From: Candidatus Tisiphia endosymbiont of Nemotelus nigrinus
GTDB taxonomy: Bacteria; Pseudomonadota; Alphaproteobacteria; Rickettsiales; Rickettsiaceae
Assembly: GCF_964026475.1 (NCBI RefSeq)
Contig: NZ_OZ032151.1
Location: forward strand, 434,001 to 498,000
Direction: 5' to 3'
Length of the DNA: 64,000 nucleotides
Made by a program: the position numbers and the translations under genes. This document shows, one piece after another, positions 17,606 to 26,290 of the stretch. Each line of letters begins with the position of its first letter. Position 1 is the stretch's first letter. Under the pieces are notes generated by a model that saw nothing but the letters and a program-made list of their open reading frames with translations, ran no database searches and was not told where the DNA came from.

Positions 17606-18552
17606 GTGTTTAGTCCCAGGGAGTGGAGGTTAGGGTTAATAATAAATTTATTTGGATCAGATGTCCATGTTTTTATGATAAATTCATAAGGAGTTAAAGC
17701 TTTAAGAGCTTTAAGTCTTTTTGCGAAATTGTAGGCATTGATAAAATCATATAAATGTTGTTTAAGTTGCTGATGATTGTCATAATAAAAACGTTTAACA
17801 GTTGCCTCTTTAATAGTACGATTCATACGTTCTACCTGTCCATTAGTCCATGGATGATTAACTTTTGTTAGCCTGTGTTCAATATTGTATTCATAGCAAA
17901 TACGATCAAAAATATGCATCCAAGCATGCTTATCTACTGTTCTGTTAGTAAATTGAATACCATTATCTGTCAAAATAGTATGAATTTTATAAGGTATAGC
18001 TTTAATTAAATTACGAAGAAATTGTGCTGTTTCTGTCTTGGTACATCTTGGTAAAAGTTCTACATACACAAACTTTGAAGTGCGATCAATAGCAACAAAT
18101 AGATAGAGTTTACCTTCTTCTGTTTTGACTTCAGCAATATCTATATGGAAATAACCAATTGGATAAAGTTTAAACTTCTTCTTGGTTTTGTTATTTCCTT
18201 TTACTTCCGGTAACCTACTAACATTATGGCGTTGAAGAAGTCTATGTAAAGAAGATCTAGTAAGCTTGGGAATACTAACTTGTAAAGCATATAAGCAATC
18301 ATCTAAAGATAATAAAGTGTGTTTACGAAATGCTATACACATAGCTTCTTCTTCAGAAGTTAATACTGTAGAAGATGGTTCTTTGGGACCCATACAAGTA
18401 TCTTGTAATGTAGTTCGTTTCTTCCACTTAGCAACTGTTTTAGGATTAATAGAATATTTTCTTGCTAAAGTCTTTAAGCTCTCTTGACTATTTTGGATTG
18501 CGAAACGTATTGCCTCTGTCGTTTTGGCACAGCCGTGTAATATTTGTCCCAT
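17602..18552 (-). CDS. IS481-family transposase, copy 1
   Basis: A 316-residue DDE transposase. The N-terminus is a helix-turn-helix (LKTLARKYSINPKTVAKWKK, residues 26-45). The rve-type integrase core carries Asp138 (HIDIAE), Asp196 (LTDNGIQF) and Glu241 (NGQVERMNR), all intact. It differs from the other copies at one visible position (KALKAL where the others have KALKGL). The stop codon is not within the element: the frame runs through the terminal repeat and ends on TAG formed by the CTAG target duplication. Intact and probably active. Confidence 0.93.
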   Translation of the reverse strand: MGQILHGCAKTTEAIRFAIQNSQESLKTLARKYSINPKTVAKWKKRTTLQDTCMGPKEPSSTVLTSEEEAMCIAFRKHTLLSLDDCLYALQVSIPKLTRSSLHRLLQRHNVSRLPEVKGNNKTKKKFKLYPIGYFHIDIAEVKTEEGKLYLFVAIDRTSKFVYVELLPRCTKTETAQFLRNLIKAIPYKIHTILTDNGIQFTNRTVDKHAWMHIFDRICYEYNIEHRLTKVNHPWTNGQVERMNRTIKEATVKRFYYDNHQQLKQHLYDFINAYNFAKRLKALKALTPYEFIIKTWTSDPNKFIINPNLHSLGLNT

Positions 18553-18612
18553 AATTCCTCTCTTGATGGTAATTCTTTATAATATACAACATTACACCCT
18601 GGGACTAAACAA
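17606..18612 (-). mobile_element. IS481-family element, copy 1
   Basis: A 1007-bp element with terminal inverted repeats (TGTTTAGTCCCAGGG at each end). It is flanked by a perfect CTAG duplication (17602-17605 and 18613-18616), the known target preference of IS481. Four near-identical copies occur in the window (also 44007, 50393 and 56007). Confidence 0.93.
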
Positions 18613-19163
18613 CTAGAGTATGGTAAAAGTTTTTCTCGTATATCACTTGTAAGAATGATCCAATTTTACGATCATTTTTCAAATATAGAGATTAGTTCGA
18701 CACTGTCGAACCAATTGAGCTGGAGTCATATAATAGAGTTATTGCCATTGAAAGAACAAAACCAAAGAGAATTCTATGCATATATGTGTATACAAGGTAA
18801 TTGGAGTGTACGGCAACTTCGCACTAGCATCCATAAAATGACTTATGAAAGAAGTGAGCTATCCAAGAAATCTGAAAAACATAGTGAACAAATCCTGTCA
18901 TTATTAAAATCAAATAATGAATTAGTTCCAGAGTTAGTGCTAAAAGACCCATACATATTAGAATTTTTAAATTTGCCTGATGCACCTTATGAAAGTGATT
19001 TAGAAAGTGCTATTTTGCAGCAAATTGAACAATTTATTTTAGAGCTTGGTACAGGATTTTCATTTGTTACGCGTCAGAAACGAATGACCATAGATAATGA
19101 GCATTTTTACTTAGATTTACTTATGTATAACCGAAAACTCAAAAGGTTAGTAGCGATTGAACT
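18613..19163 (+). pseudogene. DUF1016 nuclease gene, piece 2 of 3
   Basis: The frame resumes LEYGKSFSRISLVRMIQFY directly after the IS481 right end, then WSHIIELLPLKEQNQREFY, NWSVRQLRTSI and LPDAPYESDLESAIL, all standard DUF1016 features. The nuclease core begins at GTGFSFVTRQKRMTID and FYLDLLMYNRKLKRLVAIEL. The insertion lies between the Glu of VAIEL and the Lys of KTGKFK, so it splits the ExK catalytic motif of the PD-(D/E)xK site. Beyond 19163 the frame continues only as junk inside the insertion to a stop at 19203. Confidence 0.82.
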
Positions 19164-19218
19164 TTTATGTGGTACACCACATAAAAGTTCATATGTTGTG
19201 TAGTTAGTTATGTGGTGT
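19159..19218. repeat. Left terminus of the RIT-type element: 32-nt palindrome plus 33-bp inverted repeat
   Basis: A perfect 32-nt palindrome (19159-19190) centred on GTAC and starting GAACTTTTATGTGG abuts the left 33-bp terminal repeat (19186-19218). The right end (23010-23042) has the repeat but not the palindrome, so the termini are asymmetric. The palindrome arms use the target sequence GAACT. Confidence 0.85.
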
Positions 19219-19312
19219 CTAGTCATTATTTACTATTCTTAGCCAATTTTATTAATATAAAAATAACATAATTAATGCCTATGCCCAACACCATGTTTAA
19301 TTTTTAGATGCA

Positions 19313-20323
19313 TTAAATAGCATTCAAAAAACTCATTAGGTTTTTATTGTTACGCCAATGTGTTGGTTGTTTGTCTTCTATAATTTCGCAACAAGCTAAT
19401 GCTCTAGCCTTCATTTCTAAATCCACCTCTGCATAAATATTAGTTGTATTGATAGATACATGTCCAAGCCAAGCTCTGATTGTATTGATATCTACACCAG
19501 CATGCAACAAATGGGTAGCGGTTGTATGACGTATGGTATGAGGACTAACTCGCTTTCTTTCTAAAGATGGTAGTTGTTTGCTAATTTTTTTAACATAGCG
19601 TTTAACCATAGTATGAAGACCAAACCTTGTTAAAGGTTGTTTACATCTATTTAAAAATACATGCTCATTCTGCTCTCGATTCAATATTAATACACATAAT
19701 TCATTAGTTGTTTGTTGCCATAGTGGACAACGTCTTAATTTGTTACCCTTACCTCTAATTACTACTGTAGATAAATCTCTTTTTTTAGCATGTGCCATAT
19801 TTAAATCAGCTATTGTTAGCTGTGTAGCTTCATCAGCACGTACCCCCGTATTATAAAGAAATAATAATAAAGCATAGTCTCGTTTACCTTGATCAGTATA
19901 CTTATTTGGCGCATTCAGTAATGCATCCATCTCAGACTTGTTAAGATAAGTTATCAAAGAATGTTCTGCTTTCTTAAATGGGATAATTTGTATTTGTCGA
20001 CACCATTCTACATGCTCCGGACTATTAAATCCAACAAACTTTGCAAAATCATGAATTGCTGCCAATCGTTGATTACATGTAGATAATGAACAATGACGAT
20101 TATTTTCTAAATGTAAAAGACCAGCCCTAATAGTATCAGAACTCATGTCATCAACTAGTAATTGGTCAATTGATTTTTTGACCTTGTTAGCTATAAATGG
20201 CAATAATAATTTAAAGGTATCACGATAACTTTGTTGCGTATTTTTTGATAAATTCCTTATATTAATTAAATATTCCAATAGGAATCGTTTTATCCATGAG
20301 CTTAAATAGTTAGTATTTTTCAT
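19313..20323 (-). CDS. Tyrosine recombinase, third gene of the trio (RitC-like)
   Basis: A 336-residue XerC/D-like integrase. The N-terminal SAM-like domain has NIRNLSKNTQQSYRDTF. The C-terminal catalytic domain has Arg in TGVRADEATQL, the HTIRHTTATHLL box (HxxR), WLGHVSINTT and the nucleophile Tyr in NIYAEV. Every catalytic residue is present. The start overlaps the preceding recombinase stop by 4 nt (ATGA), so the three are translationally coupled. It would act on the element termini for integration or excision, probably together with the other two. Confidence 0.88.
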   Translation of the reverse strand: MKNTNYLSSWIKRFLLEYLINIRNLSKNTQQSYRDTFKLLLPFIANKVKKSIDQLLVDDMSSDTIRAGLLHLENNRHCSLSTCNQRLAAIHDFAKFVGFNSPEHVEWCRQIQIIPFKKAEHSLITYLNKSEMDALLNAPNKYTDQGKRDYALLLFLYNTGVRADEATQLTIADLNMAHAKKRDLSTVVIRGKGNKLRRCPLWQQTTNELCVLILNREQNEHVFLNRCKQPLTRFGLHTMVKRYVKKISKQLPSLERKRVSPHTIRHTTATHLLHAGVDINTIRAWLGHVSINTTNIYAEVDLEMKARALACCEIIEDKQPTHWRNNKNLMSFLNAI

Positions 20324-21264
20324 ATTTGTCCTCCTGTTGCGTATTGTTCAAAACGCATACTTGCTTCTTGGAGAAGATCATCTGTCATAGTCAGATAGAT
20401 TGTCGTATGAGCAAGATAAGTATGCCCTAGATAGGTTGAGAGTATTGGCAGAAGTTGTTGTACATTCTTATTTTCCTTATACCAACTAGTTAATCTATTA
20501 ACAGCAAAGGTATGTCTCAGATCATGCATTCTTGGTTGATAATTTGCATTATCTACTCGCTTTATGTTAGCTTTCTTACGTATCCTTACAAAGATACCTC
20601 GCATGGTTTCTATATTAAAAGGACGGTTATTTTTTCCTATAAATGCAAAAGCATTGGCATCTTGAAAGCATTTTTGGTGCGTTCTCCAATCTAAATATTC
20701 TACAATAACAGACGTTAACTGTGTGCTAAATGGTACTAAACGGCTTTTATAAAATTTTGTTTCTCTGATTGTTATAACATGATGCGTCATGTCAATATCT
20801 TCTAGCTTGATTGAGAGCGTTTCATGAATACGCAGACCTAGTGCGTAAGTAAGTATTAGAATAGTACGAACTAGATAGGGTTCTACATAACTTTTATTTT
20901 TTTGATAGGTCAGTGCCGTATCAAACAAACGTTTTAACTCCTCTTTGGAATAAATGTAAGGCACGAAGGATTGCGGTCGCTTAGGCAAAGTTTGTGGTAA
21001 AGGTATTTTAGTAATATAGTTACGTGTTAATGCATATCGATAAAACCCAAGTAATGCAGTATGTTTAATAAACCATCCTGACGTTATTACCTGTAAACTA
21101 CTATAAAGAAAGTTATTGACCATATCTTCAGAAATAGAATCAATATTTATTGATGGTTCTATCGATTTACAAAAAGCTTTTAGATATTTTTCATTTGTTT
21201 TAAACTTCTCACCTAGTGATTTCCTATAATTGATATATTCAGTAATAAGTTGTTCGAGTTTCAT
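20320..21264 (-). CDS. Tyrosine recombinase, middle gene of the trio (RitB-like)
   Basis: A 314-residue integrase. The N-terminal arm/SAM-like region (YINYRKSLGEKFKTNEKYL) is followed by a catalytic domain with Arg in ALGLRIHETLSI, the MHDLRHTFAVNRL box, YLGHTYLAHTTIYL and a Tyr in that last block. The sequence suits the middle RIT recombinase, which resembles TnpA/TnpB of Tn554-like elements. It shares 4-nt overlaps with both neighbours. Intact. Confidence 0.88.
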   Translation of the reverse strand: MKLEQLITEYINYRKSLGEKFKTNEKYLKAFCKSIEPSINIDSISEDMVNNFLYSSLQVITSGWFIKHTALLGFYRYALTRNYITKIPLPQTLPKRPQSFVPYIYSKEELKRLFDTALTYQKNKSYVEPYLVRTILILTYALGLRIHETLSIKLEDIDMTHHVITIRETKFYKSRLVPFSTQLTSVIVEYLDWRTHQKCFQDANAFAFIGKNNRPFNIETMRGIFVRIRKKANIKRVDNANYQPRMHDLRHTFAVNRLTSWYKENKNVQQLLPILSTYLGHTYLAHTTIYLTMTDDLLQEASMRFEQYATGGQI

Positions 21265-22880
21265 AATAAATCTCCTAAATCAAATTCAGCAACCTTATAC
21301 AAATTTACAAGATCAACCTTAGTATAAATTCGTGTGGTTTCTAATCCCGTATGCCCAAGATGATCACTTATTTCTTTAAGTGATACGCCCTCATTGATTA
21401 AATGAGTTGCACAAGCATGGCGTAAAGCATGAGGACCATGATGTTTAATTTTTAGATCAAGCGGTCTTAGTCTCCTACTAACAAGCTGATAAACAGCTGC
21501 AGCTTTTAAAGGTCGATATGGTGACCGCATGCATAAGAATATTGTTCTCAGCAAACAGTTATTCGGTCTTACCTCTTGTAAGTAACGTAATATTGCACTC
21601 CCCACAATTTTGGATAGAGGAAAGATTTGTGGTTTTGATCGCTTTGCTCGTCTTAAATAAAGTAGCTCATTCTCCCAATCAAGATCTTCTAACTGTAAAT
21701 TAATAACTTCACTACATCTCATACCATATACAGAAAGCAGCATTAAGATTGCATAATCTCTAATATCAATAGAATGATCAGATTTGCTGTTAGCTAGAAG
21801 TTTTTTTACATCATCCCAGCTTGGAGAGTAAGGTAGTGATTCGTGCCGGTATACACGTGGTATTTTGATTGAATTAGCTATACCGCTTTGACACCAAGCT
21901 TGATTTTCAGCATATTTTAAGAAGCTTCGAATCACTGATGCATAAGACTGAATACTTCGTCTAGAATAACCGTTTACATTATATTTTATTGTTAAAGCTT
22001 CATCTATAATGGATGGTGTAAGTTGTATCAAATTTTTCCTTTTTTCGTTAATCTTTATAAGAAAATCTTGAAGTTGGTAAAATCTATTTTTAATCGTATT
22101 TTCAGATAGTCCTTGTTCATGACGCATGTAAACAATATAAAGATTTAAGTATTCTTCAAAGGGGAAAGGAGACTTGGGTTCTTGTTTAAGACAACCAAGC
22201 ATTTTAAACCAGTTTGAAGCAAAGAGAATAAACCGTGCTTTTGCAAATTTTGAATAATTGCCTTTTCTTTTAGAGTTTCTACTATCTTTTGCCCATTCTT
22301 CTGCAACTTTCTCAATTTCGATTAATGACACTGTTCTTAGTTCATAAAAACTGAGATAGTTTATAATAACTAACAGATACTGGGCAATATTTCGCAGGCT
22401 ACTTTTTACCGCTCCATTATCATCCCAGTATTGTAAGTATCGTAAACGTTCCTCTACTAACGGCATACTTGCGTGACGTTGCAAAGCATTGTGCCGTTCA
22501 AATATTTTATTAAATAGAGGAATTGTTTCTTCGGGTAGCAGTTCTAAACGATTTAACTTTCTGAGCCAATCTGTTGCATACCAAATAAAACGTTCCTTTC
22601 CATGTTTTGAAAAAGCCACTTTTTTCTGAGGGTGATTATATTGATAGCAAGCCCAAACATTTGCAGCCAGTTCAATCTTCTTTCTGCTAACAACTACATC
22701 GTTAGTTTCTAAGTTAAGATAATCAATAATTCTCAAAAGATATTGTGCTGTTGATTGTATAGTACTTCGAGACCTACCTAATGTATCCCAATATTGTAGG
22801 TATTGTAGTCGTTCCTCTAACAATGGTGCATTAATATGCTTTCTAATTGTAGAAGCTTTTTTAAATATTTTATTAAACAT
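21261..22880 (-). CDS. Tyrosine recombinase, first gene of the trio, with duplicated N-terminal domain (RitA-like)
   Basis: A 539-residue integrase, longer than its two partners. The catalytic domain is complete: YGMRCSEVINL, PHALRHACATHLI, HLGHTGLETT and Tyr in RIYTKV. The extra length comes from an internal duplication. Residues about 2-130 and 131-250 each contain FNKIF, then ERLQYLQYWD or ERLRYLQYWD, then AQYLLRIIDYL or AQYLLVIINYL. A normal SAM-like DNA-binding domain (SENTIKNRFYQLQDFL) follows. The duplicated module may bind repeat DNA at the termini (inference). It is the first gene of the coupled operon. Confidence 0.86.
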   Translation of the reverse strand: MFNKIFKKASTIRKHINAPLLEERLQYLQYWDTLGRSRSTIQSTAQYLLRIIDYLNLETNDVVVSRKKIELAANVWACYQYNHPQKKVAFSKHGKERFIWYATDWLRKLNRLELLPEETIPLFNKIFERHNALQRHASMPLVEERLRYLQYWDDNGAVKSSLRNIAQYLLVIINYLSFYELRTVSLIEIEKVAEEWAKDSRNSKRKGNYSKFAKARFILFASNWFKMLGCLKQEPKSPFPFEEYLNLYIVYMRHEQGLSENTIKNRFYQLQDFLIKINEKRKNLIQLTPSIIDEALTIKYNVNGYSRRSIQSYASVIRSFLKYAENQAWCQSGIANSIKIPRVYRHESLPYSPSWDDVKKLLANSKSDHSIDIRDYAILMLLSVYGMRCSEVINLQLEDLDWENELLYLRRAKRSKPQIFPLSKIVGSAILRYLQEVRPNNCLLRTIFLCMRSPYRPLKAAAVYQLVSRRLRPLDLKIKHHGPHALRHACATHLINEGVSLKEISDHLGHTGLETTRIYTKVDLVNLYKVAEFDLGDLL

Positions 22881-23009
22881 ACTATTACCTCCCGCCTGCC
22901 TTATTGATATAATTATAAATAATTAGTGCCAGTATAGATTAAATCATGATAATATTATGTTGATTTAAAAAGAAGTAAAAAAACTAAAAAATAAGAAAAT
23001 TATGATTCT

Positions 23010-23042
23010 ACACCACATAACTAACTACACAACATATGAACT
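23010..23042. repeat. Right terminal inverted repeat of the RIT-type element
   Basis: A perfect reverse complement of 19186-19218, starting ACACCACATAACTAAC and ending in the GAACT target. It is probably the recombinase binding and strand-exchange site. Confidence 0.85.
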
Positions 23043-23337
23043 CAAAACTGGCAAATTTAAGGCAGAATATAAAGGGCAAATGGAGCTTTATATAAATTGG
23101 CTTAAGAAGTATGAGACATTTGAAGGAGAAAAGCCACCAATTGGCATTATTCTTTGTACTGAAAAATCACATGCTCAAATTGAGCTTTTGGATGTATCAG
23201 CAAGTGGCATAAATGTAGCAGAATATTGGACCGAATTGCCACCTATTAAGGTCTTTGAGAAAAAAATTCAGGAAATAGTCTTACAAGCAAAAAATCGATA
23301 TGAGCAAAGAATAGTAGAACTAGACAAACATCAGTAA
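23038..23337 (+). pseudogene. DUF1016 nuclease gene, piece 3 of 3 (C-terminus)
   Basis: After the target duplication GAACT the frame gives KTGKFKAEYKGQMELYINWL, the second half of the PD-(D/E)xK core, then PPIGIILCTEKSHAQIELL and the C-terminal helix ending in a normal stop. It lies 45 nt upstream of traD, so the intact gene formerly stood between the transfer operon and traD. Any frame that starts at 23002 reads through the terminal repeat of the insertion and is not native. Confidence 0.82.
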
Positions 23338-23381
23338 ATTATGAATGTTATTAAACAAAAGGAAATTTAAGTACTAACCCT

Positions 23382-25073
23382 ATGCAAATACAGAATCAGG
23401 GTAGTTTTACTCGTGGGTCTCAACTCTATGCCCATAAACTCCGTATGTTTGGGCAGGGTACTAAAAATTCAGTCATAGTTGGTTTAGTGTGTGCTATCGG
23501 TTGGCTGTTATGGCGTATGTATCAACATTTAAGCCTTGTCAGTGTATATTATTTAGTGATTGAGCGTTATGTGCAACTAAAGTTAGCAATTGGTAGGCAT
23601 TTTTATCCTCTATCTAAAATAGGTATTGAGTTTTATCATTTTGAGAAGAAAGATTTTATGTATAGTTCGGCTAAGGAATTCATTTATCATTTTTGGCATG
23701 TTATGCCTTACGGTTCTAGCATTACTAGTTTTTGGCATTGGTGTATTTACTCGGCTTTATTAGAGCTTTCTGTGGTATTTATCATAGGAGTATTGGTTAC
23801 AACAATATTCTTTATTCAAAGGGGAAAACAGATAATTGGTGTTGCAAAAATAAGGGGTGGTGATCTAGTAGAGACAAAAGTTCTAGCTCGCATGTTACGT
23901 AAGGTAAAGATGGCTTCCAACATAGTTATCTCAGGTCTACCTTTAGTCAAGGACAGCGAAACACAACATATATTACTAACTGGTACTACTGGCAGTGGTA
24001 AAACTAATATGTTAAATGAGCTATTGCCTCAGATCAGAAAGCAAAATGATAGAGCGATTATTTTTGATTTAACAGGATCATTTGTTGACAGATTCTTTGA
24101 TGATAAGACAGATATATTACTGAACCCTTTTGAAGAAAACACTGAAAATTGGTTACCATGGAATGATTGTCGGGAAGATTTTGAGTTTGATGCTTTGGCT
24201 AGTGCTTTCATTGATGGCGAAGGTTTTTCTGATAAATATTGGGAAGAAGCAGCTCAAAAGGTATTATCGGAAGCTTTAAACAAACAAAAAGATAGCAAAG
24301 ACTTAACTGCTTTACTTAATATTCTCACTAAAGTTAGTTTAACCGAATTTTGTAAATATTTTGAGGGAACTTCTGCTGCTGGATTAGTATCTAAAGAAGG
24401 GGAAAAAGGAACTGCATCGGTGCGGGCTACCTTGATTAATAAAATTGCTAGACTAAAATATCTAAAAGATGGCGGCAAGTTCAGTATCAAATATTGGATC
24501 AATAATGGACAAGGTTGGCTATTCATCACTGCTCCACCCAATCAAAGAGATACTTTGCGTCCTTTGGTATCTGCTTGGATTGATATCGCTATCAAAGGCT
24601 TAATGGAGAGAACACCGGAAGCTATAAATCAGAAAATGTGGTTTATATTAGATGAACTACCAGCTTTACAAAAAATATCGTCACTAAAAAGAGGACTGGC
24701 AGAAGGAAGGAAATATGGTGGTTGTTTTGTTGCTGGCATTCAAAATATCTTCCAAATTGAAGAAATATATGGACATGCCGGTGCTTTATCGCTTCTTGAC
24801 ATGTTCAATACTCGTTTTTTGTTTAAAGTAGGAGATAGTCGTACTGCTGAATATGCATCAAAGACTTTAGGTGAAAAAGAAATATCTGAGACTAAAGAAA
24901 GTTTGTCGTACGGTGCAGATAGCATGCGAGATGGAGTTAATATTAATACAATAGAACATACTAAACCTTTAGTGATACCAACTGAAATACTAAGTCTACC
25001 AACGAGAACTTGTTATGTCAAGCTGGCTGGCAACTATCCAATAACAAGACTTAGCATGAAGTTGCAAATTTAA
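23382..25073 (+). CDS. traD: TraD, type IV coupling protein
   Basis: TraD joins the relaxosome to the secretion channel and pumps DNA. The 563 residues show two membrane segments (about 25-45 and 125-148) and then the TrwB/TraD AAA domain: Walker A GTTGSGKT at 201-208, RAIIFDLTGSFVDRF, WFILDELPALQKI (Walker B) and GCFVAGIQNIFQIEEIYG. It is shorter than F TraD (717) mainly because it lacks the C-terminal tail that docks F TraM, so it resembles SXT/RAGE TraD. Intact. The wrecked nuclease lies upstream and a membrane/coiled-coil protein downstream. Confidence 0.92.
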   Translation: MQIQNQGSFTRGSQLYAHKLRMFGQGTKNSVIVGLVCAIGWLLWRMYQHLSLVSVYYLVIERYVQLKLAIGRHFYPLSKIGIEFYHFEKKDFMYSSAKEFIYHFWHVMPYGSSITSFWHWCIYSALLELSVVFIIGVLVTTIFFIQRGKQIIGVAKIRGGDLVETKVLARMLRKVKMASNIVISGLPLVKDSETQHILLTGTTGSGKTNMLNELLPQIRKQNDRAIIFDLTGSFVDRFFDDKTDILLNPFEENTENWLPWNDCREDFEFDALASAFIDGEGFSDKYWEEAAQKVLSEALNKQKDSKDLTALLNILTKVSLTEFCKYFEGTSAAGLVSKEGEKGTASVRATLINKIARLKYLKDGGKFSIKYWINNGQGWLFITAPPNQRDTLRPLVSAWIDIAIKGLMERTPEAINQKMWFILDELPALQKISSLKRGLAEGRKYGGCFVAGIQNIFQIEEIYGHAGALSLLDMFNTRFLFKVGDSRTAEYASKTLGEKEISETKESLSYGADSMRDGVNINTIEHTKPLVIPTEILSLPTRTCYVKLAGNYPITRLSMKLQI

Positions 25074-25112
25074 GATTTTAAAAGAATCAATTAATAGTTT
25101 ATTAGGTAAAAT

Positions 25113-25814
25113 ATGAAGGAAGAACAAAAAGAAGTAGCCGAAGATATAACAGCTGATAACCAAATAAGTAGAATAGTTAGTAACTCACAAAAAATAAGTG
25201 ATGAGCTGGAATATAATACATGGGCTATCACTAGTGCATCTAATCATTTAGTTAGTACAGTCACTAAAGCTGAAGATCAAATTAACAAGATGGTAAGTAA
25301 TCTTGAACAATGCGTGACTCAGCAAGAGAAAATCATTAGTGAGATTAATACTGAATCTCGAATGCTTGCAATGATTCCTGAGAAAATGCAGAACAGAATT
25401 AGCGAAATCGTCCCACAAATAGCTACTGAGGTAGAAAAAATTTATAATTCTAAAGTTGAAGAAATAAGACAACAATTTGAATTAATTGAAAAGACACTAT
25501 TCAATACAGCTAAAAATACTTCAGCTATTTTAGAACAGAAGGTTGATCAGTTCACAAAAGATTTAATACAGGGCGCAACAACGGCAGCAACTAGTAATAT
25601 GCATAAATTTTTAAAAAACCTAGCTTTAGTTGTAATGTTTTCGGGTATAGTGTCTAGTGTCACAGCCTATGTGGTAACTAATAACTTTCCTAGATATGTA
25701 AGAGTAGAAAACGTTAACGGCTTATCTGTACACAACAGCACTGTTAGTGTATGGAGGAAGATGTCGCAAAACGAGAGGAATACTAAAATTAAAACTGAAA
25801 CAAAGAAAAATTAA
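25113..25814 (+). CDS. Coiled-coil protein with a C-terminal membrane anchor
   Basis: A 233-residue protein I cannot assign. Residues 20-165 are predicted long helices with heptad character (NQISRIVSNSQKISDEL; KVEEIRQQFELIEKTLF). One membrane segment (about 168-188, NLALVVMFSGIVSSVTAYVV) is followed by a short tail. It starts 40 nt after traD in the same direction and so probably belongs to the traD transcript. In this position an accessory protein of DNA processing or coupling would be expected, but nothing in the sequence proves this. Confidence 0.6.
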   Translation: MKEEQKEVAEDITADNQISRIVSNSQKISDELEYNTWAITSASNHLVSTVTKAEDQINKMVSNLEQCVTQQEKIISEINTESRMLAMIPEKMQNRISEIVPQIATEVEKIYNSKVEEIRQQFELIEKTLFNTAKNTSAILEQKVDQFTKDLIQGATTAATSNMHKFLKNLALVVMFSGIVSSVTAYVVTNNFPRYVRVENVNGLSVHNSTVSVWRKMSQNERNTKIKTETKKN

Positions 25815-25983
25815 GGCGGAGGAAGGGAAAGAATGAGTAAAACTCATGCCTAAAAATCACATTAATGTTAAATTGTATTAAGGTACATAATATAAAGATA
25901 TAAAAAAGTATAAAAATAAATAAAATAGTGTAGCATTTTTTCTAAATTTACAAGGTTAGATTTTATTTGAAGTAACGATTTAA

Positions 25984-26154
25984 CCTAGGAGGCTGTCGGA
26001 GATGACTAATTAATTATATTTTGAGCTATTTTTCGGCGATAATAAATAGGATTTTTGAAGGAATAGTGTATCTATTTCAAGAAAATCCTGCTTATTAGCA
26101 GTCAAAAAGAGCCAAATATGGAATTACTTTAGTTATTTCCGACAGCCTCCTAGG
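25984..26154. repeat. 171-bp MITE-like element with terminal inverted repeats
   Basis: The ends are inverted repeats of about 26 bp (left CCTAGGAGGCTGTCGGAGAT, right ATTTCCGACAGCCTCCTAGG). It has no coding capacity and the flanks suggest a CTAG/TA target. A half copy lies at 45895-45946. It looks like a non-autonomous transposon and separates traD from the protease block. Confidence 0.75.
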
Positions 26155-26290
26155 TAGGTTTTTATTGAAACAATGTGCTTGTATGTATAATAAATAGTTT
26201 AATCAATAGATTATTTACTACAAATATTACGAAAACACCAACAAGAAATGTCTATATATTGTAAATAACTATAGGAAGTAGTGGGCAAGA

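Larger units (their letters stand above)
19164..23042 (-). mobile_element. Three-tyrosine-recombinase (RIT-type) element
   Basis: About 3.9 kb inserted in the DUF1016 gene, carrying three overlapping tyrosine-recombinase genes in one orientation, the layout of Recombinase-In-Trio elements. The target GAACT (TGAACT if the preceding T is counted) is duplicated at 19159-19163 and 23038-23042. A 33-bp inverted repeat is perfect between 19186-19218 and 23010-23042. All three recombinases look intact. No cargo gene is present. Confidence 0.82.

Noticed and set aside
18266-18487. A 73-codon frame antisense to the IS481 transposase, recurring in each copy
   Set aside because: It repeats only because the element repeats; no start signal and no conserved function.
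23002-23037. Native start of a gene at 23002
   Set aside because: The first 12 codons read through the terminal inverted repeat of the RIT-type element; the true frame begins upstream at 17389.
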